This document shows positions 1-5,439 of a stretch of DNA of 5,439 bases, piece by piece (within the stretch, counting starts at the first letter, position 1; every line of letters starts with the position of its first letter). Source of the DNA: Thermoplasmata archaeon (lineage in GTDB: Archaea > Thermoplasmatota > Thermoplasmata > JAGHBH01); NCBI GenBank assembly GCA_030673205.1, contig DAOVJP010000113.1:1-5439 (forward strand). The letters are read 5' to 3'. Below the pieces are notes generated by a model. It saw nothing but the letters and a program-made list of their open reading frames with translations. It had not been told where the DNA came from and made no database searches. A program made the translations under genes and the position numbers.

Positions 1-645
1 AAAATCACGCAGCCCTTTCAGCTCCTTCTTCCCTCCTCCGTCATAATATTCGCCGTGAGGATCGAGTATCAGGAGGCCGCAGCGCTTTTCCCGCATGACG
101 CTGGCGGAGAGGCATTTCATGAGATTGCTCTTGCCCATGCCGGTGGTGGCGAACACGCCTATGTGGAAGGGAAAGGCCAATTCCCCGTCGATGCCAACAG
201 GTATGGGCAGAACGTCCTCGCCGCTCCGCAGCATGCCCACCTCGACACCCCCCATGTACCTGGTCAACACCCCATAGTCGTCTTCCTTCGCCCTTCTCAC
301 TATCGAGAAGTGGGAGGGGATGGTCTTGGCCCTTTTCAGATCGCCATCCTTCACATACCCAAGAGGCATGCACCGCACATCCAAGTATAGCCGTCGCTCC
401 TTTTCAGCCAGGCGAACCTCCTCGTTCCTGTCATCCAGGAGCAGCATGCCGCCGGCGGTGCGCTCCACCCAATCCTCTCCGGCCGCCTCGGCCCCATACC
501 CCACGTCATAGACGCGTAGGAGGAAAGGATAGCCGCGTTCCTCATCCTGGGCGACGAGCATCTCTCCGACATTCACTACCGTTCCGTATCTGGCCCGGAA
601 TCGTATATCAGTTACATTGTCTCCGACTATGCGTCCTATGTGCAT
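1..645 (-). CDS. herA: HerA-type hexameric DNA translocase/ATPase, N-terminal part (cut by window edge)
   Basis: The 215 visible residues are the N-terminal part of an HerA family ATPase, the motor that pumps double-stranded DNA into the NurA nuclease during DNA end resection. Residues 1-~130 fit the HAS-barrel domain; the opening MHIGRIVGDNVTDIRFRA matches the usual IGrVvG start. The P-loop is ATTGMGKSN at residues 166-174, with lysine 172 and serine 173; the first P-loop glycine is alanine, as I recall from other HerA proteins. The strand LLILDPHGEYYDGG at 191-204 carries the DPHGEY signature of HerA. Walker B, the arginine finger and the C-terminal brace lie beyond the left edge; family members are usually about 500-600 residues, so well under half is seen. 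The ATG at 645 lies two bases after the nurA stop and behind a G-rich Shine-Dalgarno-like stretch, so the two genes are surely co-transcribed and probably translationally coupled. FtsK or VirB4-like ATPases are less likely because of the HAS barrel, DPHGEY and the nurA neighbour. Confidence 0.9.
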   Translation of the reverse strand, partial: MHIGRIVGDNVTDIRFRARYGTVVNVGEMLVAQDEERGYPFLLRVYDVGYGAEAAGEDWVERTAGGMLLLDDRNEEVRLAEKERRLYLDVRCMPLGYVKDGDLKRAKTIPSHFSIVRRAKEDDYGVLTRYMGGVEVGMLRSGEDVLPIPVGIDGELAFPFHIGVFATTGMGKSNLMKCLSASVMREKRCGLLILDPHGEYYDGGGKKELKGLRDF

Positions 646-647
646 AC

Positions 648-1601
648 CTATACCCCCCTATCTAGGAGCGAATGGAAATCTCTTAGCAATCCTACCCAAT
701 CCTCCCTCCCTGGCATGGTGGCCAGGTGCGTTTCCAAAACCATGGATATGCCGTTGGCAGCGGACCGGGATATGGCCACGCGGTTGTGGATGGCGGACAA
801 TGGAGAGGGATAGCCTATGAGGCTGGGGTCGCTGGAGTGTTTGCGAAGGAAGCCGAGGGCGTTCTGCTCCCCGTACACATCCACCCGGAAGGCGAAGGAC
901 GAACGGGGGTGGAATCGGACCACGGATACGTTCCCGTGCTCATGGCTGTCGCCCGGGTCCACAGGGAACATCCATGTGTCCAATCCTAACTCGCCAGCCC
1001 TATGTCTTGCCAACGCCAGCAATGGGATGCCGTCCCTGTTCAACGACGATGATTTGCTCACCCCCACAACAGTGACGTTCCTAGCCTCGGCCTGGTCTAA
1101 TACGGTCTTCAGCACATCGCCCGGTCGAGGGATATCGGAGCGAAGGGAACCGTCCAGCAGCAGTATGTCGCCCTCCTCCAGATGGTCCAGTGCATCCAAC
1201 GCCCCTCTCATCTCTCCCAGATACCTGAGGCGCTGGATGAAGGCGTCCAACTCCCGCGGGTGCTCATGCAGGGGCACATCCATCTCCGCACACACCCTGG
1301 CATAATGCTCGGCGGCGCTGACGCGATCGACCTTCACCAACTGCACGGGAGATATCTGCTCATGCACCATATCCATCCCGTCAAAGACCAGATAGCCAGT
1401 TCTGATAGCGCCCACCATGAGAGAGCCGAGGTCATAGAGTGTGGTCGAGCCGCCGTCCACCGCCGCCACTCTCCGGTCCCCCTTGTCTTCAGGCAGTGGC
1501 AGGAAATCTTCCCGACCTAGGGATGCGGAGGCATTCGCAGCCGAATCCAACAGAGCCTGGAGGACGCGATCAGCCTCCTCGTATGGAATATCATCTAGCA
1601 T
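648..1601 (-). CDS. nurA: NurA nuclease (5'-3' exonuclease / endonuclease domain protein)
   Basis: This 317-residue protein is a NurA nuclease, the RNase H-like, Mn2+-dependent partner of HerA in DNA end processing; it acts as a dimer on one end of the HerA hexamer. Visible family motifs are AVDGGSTT at 47-54 (metal ligand Asp49), LLLDGSL at 147-153 (Asp150), VVGVSKSS at 178-185 (Lys183), and YPSPLSAIHNRVA at 264-276 (Tyr264 and His272). Glu130 in the helix before the Asp150 strand is a plausible further ligand. Length is within the normal NurA range and no key residue looks missing. The ATG at 1601 is well supported: an in-frame TAG directly precedes it, no Shine-Dalgarno is present, and a TATA box lies about 27 bases upstream, as expected for a leaderless archaeal mRNA. 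The herA gene starts two bases after its stop. The transporter operon upstream is on the same strand but 83 bases away and functionally unrelated, so nurA-herA seems a separate unit, though read-through is possible. Confidence 0.92.
   Translation of the reverse strand: MLDDIPYEEADRVLQALLDSAANASASLGREDFLPLPEDKGDRRVAAVDGGSTTLYDLGSLMVGAIRTGYLVFDGMDMVHEQISPVQLVKVDRVSAAEHYARVCAEMDVPLHEHPRELDAFIQRLRYLGEMRGALDALDHLEEGDILLLDGSLRSDIPRPGDVLKTVLDQAEARNVTVVGVSKSSSLNRDGIPLLALARHRAGELGLDTWMFPVDPGDSHEHGNVSVVRFHPRSSFAFRVDVYGEQNALGFLRKHSSDPSLIGYPSPLSAIHNRVAISRSAANGISMVLETHLATMPGREDWVGLLRDFHSLLDRGV
653..659 (-). promoter_or_regulatory. Ribosome binding site of herA, inside the nurA 3' end
   Basis: The minus strand reads AGGGGGG seven bases before the herA ATG. 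It overlaps the last codons of nurA (Arg-Gly-Val). It is an imperfect match to the anti-Shine-Dalgarno sequence (G where A is expected), so translation of herA may rely partly on ribosomes finishing nurA. Confidence 0.5.
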
Positions 1602-1624
1602 CTACGGGAGGATAAGCAAAGTGG

Positions 1625-1633
1625 GATATAAGC
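1625..1633 (-). promoter_or_regulatory. TATA box of the nurA-herA unit (leaderless promoter)
   Basis: The minus strand reads GCTTATATC, centred about 27 bases before the A of the nurA ATG. In archaea the TATA box sits about 25-28 bases before the transcription start, so transcription should begin at or within a base or two of the ATG. The lack of any Shine-Dalgarno before that ATG (the sequence is TCCTCCCGTAG) agrees with this. The stretch upstream of the box is not clearly purine-rich, so a BRE is not obvious. Confidence 0.6.
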
Positions 1634-1642
1634 ATGGCGCGC

Positions 1643-1670
1643 GGGGGGCAGGGTGAAAGTGGAGGGGGGG
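1643..1670 (+). other. G-rich tract with possible G-quadruplex, between the permease gene and nurA
   Basis: The + strand carries G6 (1643-1648), G3 (1651-1653), G2 (1661-1662) and G7 (1664-1670). Four runs of three G can be drawn if G7 is split, with one loop of ten bases, so it is a borderline quadruplex motif. On the transcribed minus strand it is C/T-rich. It fills most of the 83-base spacer just upstream of the nurA TATA box. No gene and no T-run terminator is seen in this spacer. Confidence 0.4.
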
Positions 1671-1684
1671 ATGGAAACTCCGCC

Positions 1685-4627
1685 CTATTCGAACCTCAGC
1701 GCCTCCGCAGGTGTTACGTTCGAGGCGGCTCGGGCAGGTGGGATCGCTGCCAGCATGGTCATGGTGAATGCGGCTAGGCATATTAGGAAGATGTTCCAGA
1801 AGGGTATGGACAGTTCGTATCCCATGTCCTTGAATCCATCCCGCCAGAGGTAGTGGCCGATGGCTATGCCGTTCAATGCCCCTACCGCCAATCCCAGTAT
1901 GGTTATGAACGAGCCCTCTATGATGAACGCCCTTCTCACCATTCTGCGTTTGAATCCTATGGCTCTCATCATCCCTATCTCCAACCTCCTCTCATGCACG
2001 TTCCTGATCATTATTATTCCCAGTCCCGCTATTCCCACGAACAGTCCCAGGGCCAGGAAGGCGTTGAACAAGGTGAAGAAGGTGCGCATGGAGCTGATGC
2101 CCTCCTCTACCTGGGGGGCGATGGCCACGGTGTTGATGCCGTAGGGAAGGAGTTCGCGCTCTATATCCCTGGCTACGCTCTCTACGTCGTACTCGCCTCC
2201 TAGTTTGAACAGGAACAATGTCTTGTTGTAGACCCCGAGATCCTCCTCCGCGCTCCGGTTGCACATGAAGGCGCCTGGGAGGATGTATTGGTCGGTGAAC
2301 CCTATGACCTCCTTCTCCACCATCTTCCCATCCGTTCCATGGAACTGGACCGTGCCTCCTATGTCCACGGTGAAAGGCCTCATGGGGGAGGGTCCGTATT
2401 CTTCTCCGCCTGTTGACGACACGGTGTTGTCGAATATGATGAGCCCGGGGTCTGTGGTCAATGCCTGCCAGGCATCTCTGTCGCTGGCGAACCGCTGTGC
2501 TCTATCAGATAGAGAATAGCCGTTGTTGGCCAGGAAATCGTCGGAGACCCCATAAACGGTTTGGAGAGTGTAATTATCATCCATTGTTCTGCCTATACTA
2601 GGCCCGGAGGTCTGGAGGCCAGAGGTGTTCAGCTTGATCATCCCCACCTCTATCCCATGTATCTGCTGGTAATCGTATCCGCTCAGGGTCGCATTGGCGT
2701 CGATCATGTCCGCAATATCTTCCACGGGCCTGTTGGAGAATGCCACTATGTCGAATCCACCGGACTGCTCTTCGGTTATCCGGTCTATGTTCACTTCGAA
2801 TATGCTGACCATCACGGACATGACCACCATGGTGAATATGATCAGTGCGAACATGGCCATGGTGAGCCCCGTTCTGAACTTGTTGCGCATGGGATGTGAT
2901 ATAGATATCTTGAACACCGCGCTCAGCGATCTATGTCTCCCGAACAGGGAGTTGATGCCCCTCAATAGAATGTCCGAGTTGAACATGACGAGCATCACCC
3001 CACCGGTCACGCTGAAAACGCCGGAGAGTATGAACAGTTCCATGCCACCGGTCTTGTCGGAAAAGAGGCCTATGCTGTCGGAGAAGAGCCAGAGGAACAA
3101 GAGGAGGGCGGCGGATATGGTGAAGGAGATCCGATCCCCCACCACCCGGCGGCCCAACACGCCTGCGGCGAACAACACCAGGGAGAGGCCGATCAATGGT
3201 GGGTCGGCTAGATCCCCGCCTATAGTGGCGGCCAGGAGGAGGCCTCCCAGGGCAAGCATGACGAGGCCCATGGCGAATACTCTCTTGTCATGGCGGTGGG
3301 GCGTCGGCTCCGGTATGTCCCTGAGGGCACGGACGATGTTCAACCTTGATATGCGTCTGGTGACGATGGATATCGTTACGATGCTTATCAGGAAGCCGGC
3401 TGCGAAGGAGAGGAGCAGATGCTCTTGGGTATATGTGAAATGTTGGAGGAGGTCGATCCCCTCGTTCCCTTCTGAACCCTGGAACATGTCTCGGATGAAC
3501 CAGAGGGAGAGATAGGCGACGATGATCCCTACGATAGCGCCCACGGCGGAGGAGATGCCTGCGTAGCAAGCGCCTTCGTAGAGAAAGGTCCTGCGCAATT
3601 GCCTTCTTTTCATCCCTATGGCCCGGGATATGCCCATCTCTGTTTTTCGTTCCTCCGCGAACATCACGAAGATGTTGATTATCAGCATGATCCCCGCGAG
3701 TATGGAGAATGTGCCGAAAACGAAGAACATATCCGTGAACTGGCTCACCTGCTCCTGTATGTTCTCCACGCTCTCGGCCTTGTTAGAGATGAGGAGTTCG
3801 GGGTATTGGTCGTTGGAGTCCAAGATGGCATCTATCTCCCCTGCGACCTGTTCGCAGTGTTCCGCCCCCTCCCGGTAGTCTCCATCGTTCGTCACCAGTA
3901 TCGTGTTCACGGAGTCGGACACGTTGAAGAAGGTCTGTGCGACCCCCAGGTCCATTATGATCTGGTTGCCCGCCATCCAATTTCCCATTCCCTCCAGGTC
4001 CACTATGTTCTTCACCGTGACGTGAAGCTGTCTTCCAAGCTTGTTGTGCAGGACGAGCTCATCACCGGAGGAAGCGTCTAGGCTCTTCGCCGAGTTTGTG
4101 TCCAGATATACTTCTCCCGGTCCAAAAGTTAGGGAAACGCGCTTTCCGTCGATGTAGTATTCTCCGAATGCGCTGCTCTCGGTCAGGTTCACCCCTGCGA
4201 TCCATATGCTGGGCTCTGCCTGGCTGGAGGTCATATCGAGCACATACGCCGTTCCCCTTACTTCCCCGGTCACATCTTCCACATTGTCTATGTCCAGTAT
4301 CTCCTCTTTGAGGGAGGTGTATGTGGCGTGGTCCATGTACTCCAGATCTCTGTTCTCATCATATGATTGTAAGATCTCGTCCACCTCATAATATCCCTCA
4401 TAGACCTCGGAGGTGACCATCGTATCCATCGTATCCCCGATGATGAAAGAGGCGGAGATTATGGTGGTCCCTATCATCAGGCCGAACACGACAAGGGCGG
4501 TGCTCGCTTTCCTTCTCAATATCTGCCTGGTGCCTATCCTCGCCAGGGCACGATGTGTCAATGCGCTGACCGCCACGAGCATGGCGGCCAGGAATGCCAT
4601 TGTCACTATGATATCCGCAGGGGACAT
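1685..4627 (-). CDS. ABC transporter permease, two fused FtsX/MacB-type halves (980 aa)
   Basis: This is a membrane permease of the MacB/LolCE/FtsX class (type VII ABC systems), working with the ATPase encoded just upstream. I read 13 membrane segments: about 6-23, 43-63, 299-323, 353-378, 404-423, 450-468, 476-492, 501-522, 529-549, 585-609, 850-873, 902-925 and 943-963. Two large extracytoplasmic domains lie at 64-298 and 610-849. Charge places the short N-terminus outside and the C-terminus inside. Each half has the cytoplasmic coupling segment of the family: ERKTEMGISRAIG (326-338) and ERRLEIGMMRAIG (879-891), and the chain ends in the typical TPAEALRFE. Segments 450-549 are an added four-helix block between the halves. 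MacB is about half this size per membrane domain and acts as a dimer, so one chain here probably supplies the whole membrane part. The ATG overlaps the ATPase stop by one base and has a good Shine-Dalgarno. Substrate is unknown: lipid, peptide or drug export, or mechanical signalling, are all possible. Confidence 0.93.
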   Translation of the reverse strand: MSPADIIVTMAFLAAMLVAVSALTHRALARIGTRQILRRKASTALVVFGLMIGTTIISASFIIGDTMDTMVTSEVYEGYYEVDEILQSYDENRDLEYMDHATYTSLKEEILDIDNVEDVTGEVRGTAYVLDMTSSQAEPSIWIAGVNLTESSAFGEYYIDGKRVSLTFGPGEVYLDTNSAKSLDASSGDELVLHNKLGRQLHVTVKNIVDLEGMGNWMAGNQIIMDLGVAQTFFNVSDSVNTILVTNDGDYREGAEHCEQVAGEIDAILDSNDQYPELLISNKAESVENIQEQVSQFTDMFFVFGTFSILAGIMLIINIFVMFAEERKTEMGISRAIGMKRRQLRRTFLYEGACYAGISSAVGAIVGIIVAYLSLWFIRDMFQGSEGNEGIDLLQHFTYTQEHLLLSFAAGFLISIVTISIVTRRISRLNIVRALRDIPEPTPHRHDKRVFAMGLVMLALGGLLLAATIGGDLADPPLIGLSLVLFAAGVLGRRVVGDRISFTISAALLLFLWLFSDSIGLFSDKTGGMELFILSGVFSVTGGVMLVMFNSDILLRGINSLFGRHRSLSAVFKISISHPMRNKFRTGLTMAMFALIIFTMVVMSVMVSIFEVNIDRITEEQSGGFDIVAFSNRPVEDIADMIDANATLSGYDYQQIHGIEVGMIKLNTSGLQTSGPSIGRTMDDNYTLQTVYGVSDDFLANNGYSLSDRAQRFASDRDAWQALTTDPGLIIFDNTVSSTGGEEYGPSPMRPFTVDIGGTVQFHGTDGKMVEKEVIGFTDQYILPGAFMCNRSAEEDLGVYNKTLFLFKLGGEYDVESVARDIERELLPYGINTVAIAPQVEEGISSMRTFFTLFNAFLALGLFVGIAGLGIIMIRNVHERRLEIGMMRAIGFKRRMVRRAFIIEGSFITILGLAVGALNGIAIGHYLWRDGFKDMGYELSIPFWNIFLICLAAFTMTMLAAIPPARAASNVTPAEALRFE

Positions 4628-5349
4628 TACGAGCTCACCTCGGAGGCCAATTCCTCCTGTTCCGGTTGCAGGCCATCGTTGGCCACTCTGCCGCTCTCCA
4701 TCAATATGGTCCTGCTAGCCCTACTGGCGACCTTAGGGTCGTGGGTTATGACCACCGTGGTCTGGCCCAGGGTCTTGTTCAACTCCACCAGTAGGTCCAT
4801 TATCTCCCTGGATGTCTCGCTGTCCAGATCCCCCGTGGGCTCATCCGCCCACACTATGGCCGGTTCGTTCACTAGGGCCCGAGCGATGGTCACCCTCTGC
4901 CTTTGACCCCCGGATAGTTCGGCAGGCACGTGCTCCTCCCATCCTTTGAGCCCCACCGTGTCCAAGATGGCCATGGCCTTCTTCCTTGACTCCTTACGAT
5001 TCACACCACCCAGTAGGAGGGGCATCTCCACGTTCTCCACTGCGGTGAGCACCGGGAGAAGGTTGTAGAACTGGAACACGAAGCCCATTCTTCTGGCCCT
5101 GTGCTCCGTCTTCTTGTTGTCGGAGAGGGATGAGAGCAGTATGTCCTCGATATAGACCTCTCCCGTAGTGGGGTCATCTATCCCGGAAAGGCAGTTCAAG
5201 AGGGTGGTCTTCCCGCAGCCAGAGGGGCCCATTATGGCCACCATCTCCCCTTTTGTTATGGCGATATCCACACCCCGGAGGGCGTCCACCTTGACCTTGC
5301 CAGTATCGTATATCTTCTCCAATTTCACGGCCCGTATTATTCCTTCCAC
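4627..5349 (-). CDS. ABC transporter ATP-binding protein, MacB/LolD/FtsE type
   Basis: This 240-residue cytoplasmic ATPase powers the permease encoded next to it. All the ABC motifs are present in order: Walker A GPSGCGKT (41-48), Q-loop Gln93 in FVFQFYNLLP, signature LSGGQRQR (145-152), Walker B IVWADE (165-170, catalytic Glu170), D-loop GDLD (173-176) and switch His203 in VVITHDP. The sequence FQFYNLLPVLTAVENVEMPL is typical of the LolD/MacB/FtsE subfamily, and the length is normal for it. A tryptophan sits inside Walker B where leucine or phenylalanine is more common. The last ~20 residues are acidic and loosely conserved. The start is GTG at 5349, chosen because AGGAGGG lies six bases upstream and the protein then begins right before the first strand, as in the family. 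The TAA stop shares one base with the permease ATG. Archaea lack the outer-membrane partners of MacB or LolCDE, so the pair probably acts alone at the cytoplasmic membrane. Confidence 0.95.
   Translation of the reverse strand: MEGIIRAVKLEKIYDTGKVKVDALRGVDIAITKGEMVAIMGPSGCGKTTLLNCLSGIDDPTTGEVYIEDILLSSLSDNKKTEHRARRMGFVFQFYNLLPVLTAVENVEMPLLLGGVNRKESRKKAMAILDTVGLKGWEEHVPAELSGGQRQRVTIARALVNEPAIVWADEPTGDLDSETSREIMDLLVELNKTLGQTTVVITHDPKVASRASRTILMESGRVANDGLQPEQEELASEVSS
4635..4641 (-). promoter_or_regulatory. Ribosome binding site of the permease gene
   Basis: GAGGTGA on the minus strand, seven bases before the permease ATG and inside the end of the ATPase gene, is a near-perfect complement to the 16S rRNA 3' end. 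With the TAATG stop-start overlap it fixes the permease start and suggests translational coupling. Confidence 0.8.
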
Positions 5350-5355
5350 CTGTAT

Positions 5356-5362
5356 CCCTCCT
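5356..5362 (-). promoter_or_regulatory. Ribosome binding site deciding the GTG start of the ATPase gene
   Basis: AGGAGGG on the minus strand lies six bases before the GTG at 5349. It is a strong Shine-Dalgarno at normal spacing and supports GTG over any later ATG; the next ATG codon (Met36) would remove the first strands of the ABC fold. Confidence 0.8.
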
Positions 5363-5400
5363 ATTCGTTCCTTGGTGCCACTGTTCTGGGACGGCCCTGA

Positions 5401-5423
5401 AATATTCTAGGCCTATAAATATT
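5401..5423. repeat. Near-palindrome over the transporter TATA box, possible operator
   Basis: AATATT (5401-5406) and AATATT (5418-5423) flank the perfect 8-base palindrome TAGGCCTA (5408-5415). The spacers are one base on the left and two on the right, so the whole is a 23-base dyad with a one-base offset. It overlaps the TATA box and extends downstream of it, where archaeal repressors commonly bind. No regulator gene is in the window, so the operator role is an inference; AT-rich promoter DNA can give such symmetry by chance. Confidence 0.4.
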
Positions 5424-5430
5424 CTCTCCC
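5414..5430 (-). promoter_or_regulatory. TATA box with purine-rich BRE of the ABC transporter operon
   Basis: The minus strand reads TATTTATA at 5421-5414, preceded by the purine-rich GGGAGAGAA expected of a BRE. Transcription would start about 25 bases on, near 5392, giving a leader of roughly 40 bases that contains the Shine-Dalgarno. It is the best archaeal promoter match in the upstream 90 bases; a second AT-rich patch at 5400-5406 is a weaker alternative. Confidence 0.6.
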
Positions 5431-5439
5431 GTGCCCCTA

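Noticed and set aside
1..645. Reading the left-edge gene as FtsK/SpoIIIE or a VirB4-type conjugation ATPase
   Set aside because: The N-terminal HAS-barrel sequence, the DPHGEY motif shortly after the P-loop, and the adjacent nurA all fit HerA better.
1182..1520. Open frames on the + strand opposite nurA
   Set aside because: The opposite strand encodes all NurA motifs in one unbroken frame. The + strand translations are His-rich and Pro-rich shadows without a recognisable fold, promoter or Shine-Dalgarno.
1602..1684. A classical terminator after the permease gene
   Set aside because: There is no stable stem-loop followed by T and no oligo-T run on the minus strand, only a C/T-rich stretch, so I do not annotate a terminator.
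2694..3515. A 273-codon open frame on the + strand, antisense to the permease gene
   Set aside because: It is rich in Met, Ser, Arg and Pro in a pattern that mirrors the hydrophobic codons of the permease, shows no domain, and is fully covered by a convincing gene on the other strand.
1685..5349. A full MacAB-TolC or LolCDE system
   Set aside because: The ATPase and permease belong to that superfamily, but no adaptor or outer-membrane partner is present and the archaeal promoters argue against an outer membrane, so naming the genes macB or lolD would overstate the evidence.
5350..5392. A riboswitch or structured leader before the ATPase gene
   Set aside because: The predicted leader is only about 40 bases, with no convincing long stem and no known aptamer motif; the Shine-Dalgarno occupies part of it.
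1..5439. CRISPR repeats, insertion sequences, tRNA or attachment sites
   Set aside because: No spaced direct repeats, terminal inverted repeats, transposase, or cloverleaf-like sequence could be seen; intact genes fill nearly the whole window.

Overview
The window looks archaeal, probably euryarchaeal, with moderate to high GC. Three things point there: a NurA nuclease gene next to a HerA-type ATPase gene, archaeal TATA boxes at the expected distance upstream of both transcription units, and one gene (nurA) whose TATA box is so close to its ATG that its mRNA should be leaderless. Frequent ATA (Ile) and AGG/AGA (Arg) codons at this GC would suit a Thermoplasmata or Methanomassiliicoccales-like lineage, but that placement is a weak guess. 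All four genes lie on the minus strand, so transcription runs from the right end of the window to the left.

Right part (1685-5439): a two-gene ABC transporter operon. A TATA box near 5417 precedes an ATPase gene (4627-5349; GTG start, strong Shine-Dalgarno) of the MacB/LolD/FtsE type. Its TAA stop overlaps the ATG of a 980-residue permease (1685-4627) by one base. The permease holds two FtsX/MacB-type halves in one chain, each with a large extracytoplasmic domain, joined by four extra membrane segments. The ATPase would form a homodimer under this single, already duplicated permease. The substrate cannot be read from the sequence.

Middle (1602-1684): an 83-base spacer with a G-rich tract on the + strand and the nurA TATA box. 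It contains no gene and no clear T-rich terminator.

Left part (1-1601): a DNA-end-processing pair. nurA (648-1601) encodes a NurA nuclease with its acidic motifs in place. Two bases after its stop, an HerA-type hexameric ATPase gene begins (1-645) and runs off the left edge after its Walker A motif. HerA and NurA form one complex that resects or processes double-strand DNA ends, in most archaea together with Mre11-Rad50. No mre11 or rad50 is visible here, but the left flank is cut off.

The window has no large gene-free stretch. I saw no tRNA, rRNA, CRISPR, IS element or broken gene. The genes belong to known families. The least ordinary points are the fused double permease with its central membrane insert, the near-palindrome over the transporter TATA box, and the independent leaderless promoter of nurA-herA.
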